NCBI GenBank assembly: GCA_036399815.1 | Contig: DASWMK010000110.1 | Span: forward strand, 1-57,092 | Reading direction: 5' to 3' | DNA: 57,092 bases | Source: Acidimicrobiales bacterium | Lineage (GTDB): Bacteria > Actinomycetota > Acidimicrobiia > Acidimicrobiales > DASWMK01 | Shown: positions 8,125 to 17,146 of the stretch, in pieces | Numbering within the stretch: the first letter of the stretch is position 1 | Layout of the letters: every line of letters starts with the position of its first letter | Made by a program: the position numbers and the translations under genes | The notes under the pieces: generated by a model | Database searches by the model: none | What the model was told of the DNA's origin: nothing | The model's input: the letters and a program-made list of their open reading frames with translations, nothing else

Positions 8125-8915
8125 GCGACGACTCGACCAGGGCGGCCCGGCTCTACGAGCCGTTCGCCGAGCGCTACCACCTGATCTACGAGGACTGGTG
8201 GGCGGCGGCCGAGATCGAGGGCGAGGTGCTCGACAACCTGCTGCGGGCCGAGGGGGTGGCGCCGCCCGGGCCGCTGCTCGACTGCACGTGCGGGATCGGC
8301 ACCCAGGCGCTGCCCCTCGCCGCCCTGGGGTGGTCGGTGACGGGCACGGACCTGACCCCGGCCGCCGTCGACCGGGCCCGGCGGGAGGCGGCCGAGCGGG
8401 GCATCGCCCTCGAGGTCGGGGTGGCCGACGTCCGCCGGCTGGGCGACGCCCTCGGCGACCGCACGTTCGCCGCCGTCCTCACCTGCGACAACGCCCTGCC
8501 CCACCTCCAGACCGAGGAGGACCTGGGCGCCGCCCTGGGGTCGATCGCCGGACGGCTGGTGCCCGGCGGGCTGCTCCTCGCCACCGTGCGCGACTACGAC
8601 GCCGTGCTCGCCGACCGGCCGACCGGGATCGCCCCGTGGACGATGGGGCGCCCCGGGGCCCGGCGGGTGATGACCCAGGCGTGGTGGTGGGACCCGTCGG
8701 GGGCGCCCGCCTACGACTTCGACCTGTTCGTGCTGGAGGAGGGGGCCGGCGAGGACGGCGGCTGGCGCACGACCCACGTCGACGGCCGCTACCGGGCCTG
8801 GCGGCGGGCCGAGCTGGTCGCCGCCGTCGAGGCCGCCGGGTACGTCGACGTCCGCTGGCTGGCCGAGGGCACGGGCTGGTACCAGCCGGTGATCCTCGCC
8901 CGCCGGCCGTCGTGA
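8121..8915 (+). CDS. Class I SAM-dependent methyltransferase
   Basis: 264 residues. The Rossmann-fold SAM site is LLDCTCGIGTQALPLA (Asp54 begins the motif), then GTDLTPAAVDRAR; a later CDNALPHLQT stretch is motif IV-like. The cysteine-containing DCTCGIGT version resembles small-molecule N-methyltransferases such as glycine/sarcosine methyltransferases, but the acceptor is not identifiable. The TTG start at 8121 overlaps the oxidase stop (TTGA), so it belongs to the aldehyde dehydrogenase operon. It faces the DoxX gene tail to tail with 16 bases between. Confidence 0.87.
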   Translation: MSDDSTRAARLYEPFAERYHLIYEDWWAAAEIEGEVLDNLLRAEGVAPPGPLLDCTCGIGTQALPLAALGWSVTGTDLTPAAVDRARREAAERGIALEVGVADVRRLGDALGDRTFAAVLTCDNALPHLQTEEDLGAALGSIAGRLVPGGLLLATVRDYDAVLADRPTGIAPWTMGRPGARRVMTQAWWWDPSGAPAYDFDLFVLEEGAGEDGGWRTTHVDGRYRAWRRAELVAAVEAAGYVDVRWLAEGTGWYQPVILARRPS

Positions 8916-8931
8916 CCGTCGAAGGCGGGCC

Positions 8932-9387
8932 CTAGCCGGGCAGGACGCGGGAGCGCTTGGCCGCCTGGCGGGCCCGCCAGCGCAGGGAGGGGCGGCCCTC
9001 GGTGTCGGTGGCGGCGAGGATCAGCCCGCCGAGCATCGACAGGTTCTTCAGGAAGTGGATGCGCTGGCCCCGCCGGGCCTGGGCGTCCTCGACCTCCCAG
9101 AACCGGTGGCCGGCCAGCGTCGTCGGCACGAGCGTCCCGGCCAGGGCGAGGGCCGACAGCCGGGGCAGCTTGCCGATCGCCAGCAGCACTCCGGCCCCCA
9201 CCTGCACGCCGCCGTTCACCTTCACGAGCGTGGCCGGGTCGTCGGGCAGGTTGAGCGGGCCGGCCAGCTTCGTCGTCACCGGCTCGGCCGTCGGCGCCTT
9301 GGGGTCCGGGTTCCTGAACGAGTCCCAGCCGCCGACCACGAACATGGCGGCCATCATCGGGCGGGCGACGCGACGGGTGAGCGACAT
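8932..9387 (-). CDS. DoxX family membrane protein
   Basis: 151 residues with the DoxX pattern: an N-terminal MSLTRRVARPMMAAMFVVGGWD segment, GGVQVGAGVLLAIGKLPRLSALALAGTLVPTT forming membrane helices, and FLKNLSMLGGLILAATD as the last helix. DoxX proteins are small inner-membrane proteins linked to redox and thiol stress in actinobacteria; the biochemical role here is unknown. An Arg/Lys-rich tail should face the cytoplasm. It lies 27 bases downstream of the E1 dehydrogenase gene on the same strand. Confidence 0.85.
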   Translation of the reverse strand: MSLTRRVARPMMAAMFVVGGWDSFRNPDPKAPTAEPVTTKLAGPLNLPDDPATLVKVNGGVQVGAGVLLAIGKLPRLSALALAGTLVPTTLAGHRFWEVEDAQARRGQRIHFLKNLSMLGGLILAATDTEGRPSLRWRARQAAKRSRVLPG

Positions 9388-9414
9388 GCCGACCTTGTAC
9401 CCGTGCCGGGCCGG

Positions 9415-11427
9415 CTAGTAGGCCAGCAGGTCGCGGAGGGTCGGGAGGACCCGCGACCTGGGGGAGTGGAGGTCCTCGAGGGCGCGGGCGAACGGGACCG
9501 GGGTGTCGAGGGCGCCGAGGCGGGTGACGGGGGCGTCGAGCCACCCGAACGCCTCCGTCCCGACGGTGGCGGCGACCTCCGCCCCGAAGCCGCCGGTGAC
9601 CGGCGCCTCGTGGAGCACCAGGCAGCGCCCCGTGCGCCGGACCGAGTCGAGCACCGTCTCGGTGTCCCAGGGCAGGAGCGAGCGCAGGTCCACGACCTCC
9701 ACCTCCCGCCCCTCGGCGGCGAGCGCCTCGGCCGCCTCCAGCGCCCACGGCACGCCGGCGCCGTAGGTGACGACGGTGGCGTCCCGGCCGGGGCGGGCGA
9801 CCGCGGCCCGGCCGATCGGCACCTCGTACCAGCCGTCGGGCACCGGGCCCTTGGCCGCCCGGTACAGGAGCTTGTGCTCGAGGAACAGCACCGGGTTGCC
9901 GTCGCCGAAGGCGGCGAGCAGCAGCCCCTTGGCGTCGGCCGGGGTCGCGGGGGCGACCACCTTCAGGCCGGCCACGCAGGTGAACCAGGCCTCGACGTCC
10001 TGGGAGTGGAACGGGCCGGCGCCCGACCCGCCGCCGACCGGCGCCCGGACCACGACCGGCACCGGCGCGCCCCACCGGTAGTGGGTCTTGGCCAGGTTGT
10101 TGACGATCTGGTTGAAGCCACAGGAGATGAAGTCGCCGAACTGCATCTCGACCATGGGGACGAACCCGTCGAGGGCGAGGCCGAGGGCGGCGCCGAGCGC
10201 CCCCGACTCGATGATCGGCGTGTTGCGCACCCGGTCCCGGCCGAACTCCTCGACGAAGCCGGCGGTGGCCTTGAACACCCCGCCGTACTCGGCGATGTCC
10301 TGGCCCATGAGGACGACCGACGGGTCGGCCCGCATGGCCTCCCGCATGCCCTCGCTGATGGCGTCGAGGTAGCGCAGCTCCCTGGGCTCGCCGGCCGGTG
10401 GCAGCGGGCGGCGGGGCGCCGGGCGGGGGGCGAGCACGTCGCCCAGCTCCCGCTCGGCGGTCGACTCGGGCACCGGGGCGGCGAGCGCGTCCTCCACCAG
10501 CCGGTCGACCTCGGACTTGGCCCAGGCCCGCAGCTCGGCCCGCACCCGCTCGGGCAGCACGCCCCGGCCGTCGAGGACGGCCTCGAACCGCAGCAGCGGG
10601 TCGCGGGCGGCCCACTGCTCGATCAGCTCGGGCGGCACGTAGTCGGTGCCCGACGCCTCCTCGTGGCCCCGCATCCGGAACGTCTCGAACTCCATGAGCG
10701 TCGGCCCGTCGCCGGCGCGGGCCCTGGCCGCCGCCTCCCGCACGGCGGCGACGACGGCCAGCACGTCGTTCCCGTCGACGACCACGCCGGGCATGCCGTA
10801 GCCGGCGCCCCGGTCGGCCAGCCGGGCGCAGGCGTACTGCTCGGAGGTCGGCGTCGACAGCCCGTACTGGTTGTTCTCGACGACGAACAGCACCGGCAGC
10901 CGCCACACGGCGGCCAGGTTCAGCGCCTCGTGGAAGTCGCCCTCGCTGGTCGCCCCGTCGCCCGTGAACGCGGCCACCACCCGGTCCGACCCCCGCAGCC
11001 GGCCGGCGAGGGCCAGGCCGTCGGCCACCGGCAGCATGGCGGCCAGGTGGCTGATCATGCCGACGATGCCGTGCTCGAGGGTGCCGAAGTGGAACGTGCG
11101 GTCCCGGCCCCTGGTGAACCCGCCCTCCCGGCCGAGCAGCTGGCGGAACAGCTGGCCGAGGTCCAGGCCCCGGCCGGTGAACACGCCCAGGTTGCGGTGC
11201 ATGGGGAGGATGACGTCGTCGTCCCGCAGCGCCCACGTCACGCCGACGGCGATGGCCTCCTGCCCGACCCCGGAGAACCACTTCGACAGCCGGCCCTGGC
11301 GCAGGAGCCGCAGCATCTTCTCCTCGATGAGCCGGGGGAGGAGGAGGGCGGCGTAGAGATCCCGCAGCTGGGCGTCGTCCCAGCCGGCGGCCAGGTCCGG
11401 GGTGGTGGGCTCGGTGGTGGTCGACAT
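9415..11427 (-). CDS. 2-oxoacid dehydrogenase E1, alpha and beta subunits fused
   Basis: 670 residues in one chain. Residues 1 to about 320 are the E1 alpha subunit, with the thiamine diphosphate motif GDG (156-158) to NN (185-186) and RMRGHEEASGTDYVP near 251. After a Pro-rich linker (about 320-350), the rest is the E1 beta subunit (LMGQDIAEYGGVF, FGDFISCGFNQ, ending in the transketolase C-terminal domain). It should decarboxylate a branched-chain or related 2-oxo acid and load the acyl group on an E2. No E2 or E3 gene is nearby, so partners must be encoded elsewhere. Fused E1 chains are known but less common than split ones. It starts 7 bases after the phosphodiesterase stop. Confidence 0.93.
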   Translation of the reverse strand: MSTTTEPTTPDLAAGWDDAQLRDLYAALLLPRLIEEKMLRLLRQGRLSKWFSGVGQEAIAVGVTWALRDDDVILPMHRNLGVFTGRGLDLGQLFRQLLGREGGFTRGRDRTFHFGTLEHGIVGMISHLAAMLPVADGLALAGRLRGSDRVVAAFTGDGATSEGDFHEALNLAAVWRLPVLFVVENNQYGLSTPTSEQYACARLADRGAGYGMPGVVVDGNDVLAVVAAVREAAARARAGDGPTLMEFETFRMRGHEEASGTDYVPPELIEQWAARDPLLRFEAVLDGRGVLPERVRAELRAWAKSEVDRLVEDALAAPVPESTAERELGDVLAPRPAPRRPLPPAGEPRELRYLDAISEGMREAMRADPSVVLMGQDIAEYGGVFKATAGFVEEFGRDRVRNTPIIESGALGAALGLALDGFVPMVEMQFGDFISCGFNQIVNNLAKTHYRWGAPVPVVVRAPVGGGSGAGPFHSQDVEAWFTCVAGLKVVAPATPADAKGLLLAAFGDGNPVLFLEHKLLYRAAKGPVPDGWYEVPIGRAAVARPGRDATVVTYGAGVPWALEAAEALAAEGREVEVVDLRSLLPWDTETVLDSVRRTGRCLVLHEAPVTGGFGAEVAATVGTEAFGWLDAPVTRLGALDTPVPFARALEDLHSPRSRVLPTLRDLLAY

Positions 11428-11434
11428 GGCCCCT

Positions 11435-12205
11435 CTAGGGTGCCACCCACTGGCCCCTGGCTTCGAGCACGGCCCGGAGGACGGCCGGCCGGTCGGTCAT
11501 GATGCCGTCCACCCCGAGGTCGAGGAGCCGGTGCATCTCCTCCTCCTCGTCGATGGTCCACACGTGGACCTGCACCTCCCTGGCGTGGGCGGTGGTGACG
11601 AACCTGGCGTCGACGAGCGGCACGCCCCGGTAGGCGACCGGCACCTGGGCGCACAGGCCGGCGATGCGCCCGGCGAGGCGGCCGCCGGCGATGCTCGCCG
11701 CCCGCAACCGGGCCGTCGCCTTCCGGGTCAGCGCGGTGCACAGCCCGGGGCCGAGCTCCCGCCGCAGCCTGGTCAGGCGGGCATCGGAGAACGAGCCGAC
11801 GCACACCCGGTCGAGGGCGCCGGCCCGGCGCAGGGCGTCGGCCAGCGGGGCCACGGCGGCGTCGTGCTTGGGGTCGACGTTCACCCGGAGGTCGGGCCAG
11901 GCGCCGAGCAGGTCCTCGAAGCGGGGGATCGGCTCCCGGCCGGCCACCTTGGCCTCCCGCACCACCGACCACGGCAGCTCGGCGATCGTCCCGGCCCGGT
12001 CGGTGACCCGGTCGAGCACGTCGTCGTGGAAGGCGAGCAGCACCCCGTCGCTCGTGGCGTGCACGTCGGTCTCGACGTAGCGGTAGCCGAGGGCGACCGC
12101 ACCCTCGAAGGCCGGCATGGTGTTCTCCGGCCAGTCGCCGGCCCCGCCCCGGTGGGCGAACGGGATCGGCCCCGGCCAGTCGAGGTACGGGTGCCGGGCC
12201 GTCAC
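11435..12205 (-). CDS. Glycerophosphodiester phosphodiesterase
   Basis: 256 residues, the size of a cytoplasmic GDPD domain with a TIM-barrel fold; no signal peptide. The catalytic and metal residues are in place: HRG at 18-20, ENT at 27-29, ETDVH (Glu45, Asp47) and FHDD (His60). The C-terminal VHVWTIDEEEEMHRLLDLGVDGIMTDRP is typical. It splits glycerophosphodiesters, such as deacylated phospholipids, into glycerol-3-phosphate and an alcohol. The GTG start at 12205 overlaps the stop of the cyclopropane-synthase gene (GTGA), so both are translated together, consistent with lipid turnover. Confidence 0.93.
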   Translation of the reverse strand: MTARHPYLDWPGPIPFAHRGGAGDWPENTMPAFEGAVALGYRYVETDVHATSDGVLLAFHDDVLDRVTDRAGTIAELPWSVVREAKVAGREPIPRFEDLLGAWPDLRVNVDPKHDAAVAPLADALRRAGALDRVCVGSFSDARLTRLRRELGPGLCTALTRKATARLRAASIAGGRLAGRIAGLCAQVPVAYRGVPLVDARFVTTAHAREVQVHVWTIDEEEEMHRLLDLGVDGIMTDRPAVLRAVLEARGQWVAP

Positions 12206-13431
12206 CAGTCGGGGCGGAGGGGCATGGCGCTGCGGCCGTCGTCGGGCCTGACGGCGAGGAGCTGGTGGACGGCGGTGCGGCCGGCCTCGAAGTTCAGCGC
12301 CGAGGCCGTCAGGTACAGCCGCCAGATCCTGGCCCTGGCCAGGCCGGCCTCCGCGACGGCGTCGTCCCACCGGCCCATCAGGTTGCGGACCCAGGCCCGG
12401 CAGGTGAGCGCGTAGTGCTCCCGCAGGCTCTCGAGGTGGCGGGCCTCCAGGCCGGCCTCCTGGGCGGCGGTGACCACCGAGCCGACCTCGTGCAGCTCGC
12501 CGTCGGGGAACACGTAGCGGTCGATGAAGCTCGCCCGGGCGAACCGGGCCTGGCGGGACGGCGGCCGGCTGATCCCGTGGTTCAGCAGCCGGCCGGCCGG
12601 GCGCAGCAGGTCGTGCAGCCGCTCCAGGTACTCGGCCAGGCGGGCCTTGCCGACGTGCTCGAACATGCCGACCGAGGAGATGGCGTCGTAGGGACCGTCG
12701 CGGACGTCGCGGTAGTCCTGCACCCTGACCTCGACGAGCTCGCTCACCCCCGCCTCGGCCGCCCGCTTCCGCGCCAGCTCGGCCTGGGGCGACGACAGCG
12801 TGACGCCGACGGCCCGCACCGCCCTCGTGCGCGCCGCGTGGATCACCATCGACCCCCACCCGCAGCCCACGTCGAGCAGGCGCATCCCCTCCCGGAGGCC
12901 GAGCTTGGCGCAGATCAGCTCGTGCTTGGCCGCCTGGGCGTCCTCGAGCGTCGCCTCGGGCGACGGCCACACCGCGCACGAGTACGTCATCGAGGGTCCG
13001 AGGAGGATCTCGTAGAAGCGGTTCGAGACGTCGTAGTGGTGGCGGACGGCGGCCGCGTCCCTCGCCTTCGTGTGGCGCCGGCCGTGCAGCCGGGCCTCCT
13101 CCGGCGGCGGCGGCAGGCGGCGCAGGCCCGTCCGGCCGGCCTGCCGCGCCACCTCGGCCACCTGGCGGGGGGTGAGCCGCACCTCGGGCATGCGGTCGCG
13201 GAGGCGGAGGACGGCCTCCAGGTCGCCCTCCACGTCGAGGTCGCCGGCCACGAACGCCCTGGCGAAGCCGAGCTCGCCCGGCGCGGTGAGGATCCGGCTC
13301 AGCGCGTCGGGGGAGCGGACGACGATGGTGGCCGGCGCGTCCGGTGGGCCGAGCCTCGTGCCGTCGTAGGCCTCGACGCCCACCGGCAGGTCCGGCCCCA
13401 GGATGGCTTCGACGAGCGATGCGATCCCCAT
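12202..13431 (-). CDS. Cyclopropane-fatty-acyl-phospholipid synthase family methyltransferase
   Basis: 409 residues. The family adds a methylene or methyl group from SAM to double bonds of membrane lipid chains. The N-terminal lipid-binding domain (FARAFVAGDLDVEGDLEAVL, 56-75) is followed by HHYDVSNRFYEILLGPSMTY (131-150) and the SAM motif LLDVGCGWGS (185-194), then MFEHVGK, all typical. It is the first gene of a minus-strand run with a glycerophosphodiesterase, E1 and DoxX. It also lies divergent from an aldehyde dehydrogenase across 80 bases. A paralogue making other methyl-branched lipids cannot be excluded. Confidence 0.92.
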   Translation of the reverse strand: MGIASLVEAILGPDLPVGVEAYDGTRLGPPDAPATIVVRSPDALSRILTAPGELGFARAFVAGDLDVEGDLEAVLRLRDRMPEVRLTPRQVAEVARQAGRTGLRRLPPPPEEARLHGRRHTKARDAAAVRHHYDVSNRFYEILLGPSMTYSCAVWPSPEATLEDAQAAKHELICAKLGLREGMRLLDVGCGWGSMVIHAARTRAVRAVGVTLSSPQAELARKRAAEAGVSELVEVRVQDYRDVRDGPYDAISSVGMFEHVGKARLAEYLERLHDLLRPAGRLLNHGISRPPSRQARFARASFIDRYVFPDGELHEVGSVVTAAQEAGLEARHLESLREHYALTCRAWVRNLMGRWDDAVAEAGLARARIWRLYLTASALNFEAGRTAVHQLLAVRPDDGRSAMPLRPDW

Positions 13432-13511
13432 TCGCCCTCCTCGCGGCTCCGTCCCGACGGTAGCCGCGCGGCATGCTAGGGACCCGACGACGTCCCGGCA
13501 GGAGGAACCAC

Positions 13512-14933
13512 ATGCCCGAGGTGCATCCCGTCCGGATCGGCGACGAGCGCCACAGCGGCACCGAGTCCATCACCGTCACCTCGCCCTACGACGGCAGCGA
13601 GATCGGCGCCATCCCCTCGTGCTCGGCCGAGGACGTGGGCCGGGCCATCGCGGCCGCCAAGGCGGCCCTGGCCGACCCCCTGCCGCCGTTCCGCCGGGCC
13701 GAGGTGCTCGACACCGCCGCCCGCCTCCTCGCCGAGCGTCGGGACCACTTCGCCGAGATCATCGCCAGGGAGGCGGCCAAGCCGATCAGGACGGCGACCG
13801 TCGAGGCGACGAGGGCGGTCAGCACGTTCACCTTCGCCGCCGTCGAGGCCCGCAAGCTGGCCGGGGAGATGGTGCCGCTCGACGCCGCCGACGTCGGCAA
13901 GGGCAAGCTCGGCTTCGTCCTCCGGGTTCCAATCGGGGTGGTCGGCGCCATCACCCCGTTCAACTTCCCGCTGAACCTCGTCGCCCACAAGGTGGCGCCG
14001 GCCATCGCCGCCGGCTGCCCGATCGTCGTCAAACCGGCCTCGCAGACCCCGTTCTCGGCCATCGCGCTGGCCGAGCTGCTGCTCGACGAGTGCGGCCTGC
14101 CGCCCGGGTGGCTGAGCGTGGTCACCGGCAAGGCGTCGGTGGTCGGCAACGCGCTGGTCGACAGCGACGACGTCGCCATGATCACCTTCACCGGCTCGCC
14201 CGAGGTCGGCTGGACGATCAGGGAGCGGGCGGCCCGCAAGCGGGTCGGCCTCGAGCTCGGCAACAACGCGCCGGTGATCATCGAGCCGGACGGCGACTGG
14301 GAGACGGCGGCGGCGAAGATCAAGGTTGCCGGCTTCAGCCACGCCGGCCAGTCCTGCATCTCCACCCAGCGCATCTACGTGCACGAGGACGTGGCCGGCC
14401 CGTTCGTCGACGCCCTGGCCGAGCACGTGTCGTCGCTCGTGGTCGGCGACCCGATGGACGAGGCGACCGACGTGTCGGCGCTGATCTCCACCGACGACCG
14501 CGACCGGGTGCAGGCCTGGATCGACGAGGCCGTCGGCGCCGGCGCCAAGGTGCGGGCCGGCGGCGAGGTGCGGGACGGGATGCTGGTCCCGACCGTGCTC
14601 ACCGACGTCACCGCCGACATGAAGGTGTGCCGCAAGGAGATCTTCGGGCCGGTCGTCGCCGTGCAGACCTACCGGCGCTTCGACGACGCGCTCGCGCTGG
14701 CCAACGACACCGACTACGGCCTCCAGGCCGCCGTGTTCACGGCGAACCTGTCGACCGCCCTCCGGGCCGCCCGCGAGCTCGACTACGGCGGCGTGCTCGT
14801 GAACGAGGTGCCGACCTGGCGGGCCGACCAGATGCCCTACGGCGGCGTGCGCGACAGCGGCAACACCCGCGAGGGCCCCGCCTACGCGGTCCGGGAGATG
14901 ACCGAGACCCGCCTCGTCGTCCTCGACGGCTGA
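13512..14933 (+). CDS. Aldehyde dehydrogenase family protein
   Basis: 473 residues, with Asn151 in ITPFNFP, Glu248 in GLELGNNAP and nucleophile Cys282 in HAGQSCISTQRI. This is a different branch from the dehydrogenase at 4033: the NN after ELG and the short tail ending in MTETRLVVLDG resemble the lactaldehyde/succinate-semialdehyde/phosphonoacetaldehyde-like group. The ATG at 13512 is chosen because an AGGAGG site (13500-13505) lies six bases before it; an in-frame ATG at 13473 has none. It is a single gene, convergent with the sugar importer ATPase (17 bases apart). Confidence 0.92.
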   Translation: MPEVHPVRIGDERHSGTESITVTSPYDGSEIGAIPSCSAEDVGRAIAAAKAALADPLPPFRRAEVLDTAARLLAERRDHFAEIIAREAAKPIRTATVEATRAVSTFTFAAVEARKLAGEMVPLDAADVGKGKLGFVLRVPIGVVGAITPFNFPLNLVAHKVAPAIAAGCPIVVKPASQTPFSAIALAELLLDECGLPPGWLSVVTGKASVVGNALVDSDDVAMITFTGSPEVGWTIRERAARKRVGLELGNNAPVIIEPDGDWETAAAKIKVAGFSHAGQSCISTQRIYVHEDVAGPFVDALAEHVSSLVVGDPMDEATDVSALISTDDRDRVQAWIDEAVGAGAKVRAGGEVRDGMLVPTVLTDVTADMKVCRKEIFGPVVAVQTYRRFDDALALANDTDYGLQAAVFTANLSTALRAARELDYGGVLVNEVPTWRADQMPYGGVRDSGNTREGPAYAVREMTETRLVVLDG

Positions 14934-14950
14934 CGCGAGGCCGGCCCCGC

Positions 14951-16156
<1,206 letters not shown>

Positions 16157-16180
16157 GGGAGCCTCCTTGTCGGGCTGGGG

Positions 16181-17146
16181 TCAGCCCTTGACCGAACCGG
16201 CCAGCAGGCCGCGGACGAAGAACCTCTGGAGCGAGAAGAACACGGCGATGGGCAGGGCGGTCGACACGAACGCGGCCGCCGTGAGGAGGTGCCAGTCCTG
16301 GCCGCGACCGCCGGACAGGGTGGCGAGGCGGATCGTCATCGGCGCGTCTTCCGGCGACGCGCCCACGAACGTGAGCGCCACCAGGTAGTCGTTCCACACC
16401 CAGAGGAACTGGAAGATGCAGAAGGCGGCGAGGGCGGGGACCGACAGCGGCAGCACCAGGCGCCAGAAGATCGTGAAGTGGTCGGCGCCGTCGATCCTGG
16501 CCGCCTCGAACAGGTCCTTCGGGAGGCCCCTGATGTAGTTGTGCAGCAGGAAGATGGCGAGGGGCAGGCCGAAGCCGATGTGGGTGAGCCACACCGCCTC
16601 GCGGGACCCGGCCAGCTCGAGGTTCGGGAACAGGGTGATGGTCTGGCCGGCGAGGGTCAGGTGGGCGCCGCCCGTGTACAGCTGGAGCAGCGGGATCAGC
16701 GACATCTGGAGGGGCACGGCCAGCAGGGCGACCACGCCGATGAACAGCCAGTGCTTCCCCTTGAAGTCCATCCAGGCGAAGGCGTAGGCGGCGAAGGCGG
16801 CGAAGGCGATCGGGATGACGGTCGCCGGGATCACGATCGACAGCGAGTTGAGGAAGTGCTGCCACATGTTGGCGGCGTCGGTGCCGGACGACTCGAACAC
16901 CGACCGGTAGTTGTCGAGGGTGAGCGACGGGTCGGTGAACACCGTCCACCAGCCGGTCGTCTTGACCGCCTCCTCGGCCCGGAACGACGACACCAGCAGG
17001 CCGATCGACGGCAGGGTCCACAGGGCGACGAGCACCCACAGGACCCCGGTCGGGATGGCGGCGAGGGCGCCGTGGACGCGGGCGCCGGTCCCGACGCGCG
17101 CCCGCGGGATGGGGGCGAGGACTGGCTCGATCGTGCTCGTGGTCAA
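16181..17146 (-). CDS. Sugar ABC transporter permease, MalG type
   Basis: 321 residues with about six membrane segments: one near residues 28-48 before the periplasmic loop, the others in the C-terminal two thirds. The ATPase-docking EAA loop reads EAARIDGADHFTIFWRLVLP. The C-terminal FFVRGLLAGSVKG is typical of MalG-like proteins. The start is a TTG at 17146 overlapping the stop of the upstream permease (TTGA), with an AGGGAGG site before it. It forms the channel with the larger permease. Confidence 0.93.
   Translation of the reverse strand: MTTSTIEPVLAPIPRARVGTGARVHGALAAIPTGVLWVLVALWTLPSIGLLVSSFRAEEAVKTTGWWTVFTDPSLTLDNYRSVFESSGTDAANMWQHFLNSLSIVIPATVIPIAFAAFAAYAFAWMDFKGKHWLFIGVVALLAVPLQMSLIPLLQLYTGGAHLTLAGQTITLFPNLELAGSREAVWLTHIGFGLPLAIFLLHNYIRGLPKDLFEAARIDGADHFTIFWRLVLPLSVPALAAFCIFQFLWVWNDYLVALTFVGASPEDAPMTIRLATLSGGRGQDWHLLTAAAFVSTALPIAVFFSLQRFFVRGLLAGSVKG

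Noticed and set aside
4033-8915. Assignment of the locus as a lysine degradation pathway
   Set aside because: Lysine 6-aminotransferase and aminoadipate semialdehyde dehydrogenase fit the families, but substrate residues cannot be read here and the 2-oxoadipate-to-hydroxyglutarate enzyme is absent. It is kept only as one hypothesis.
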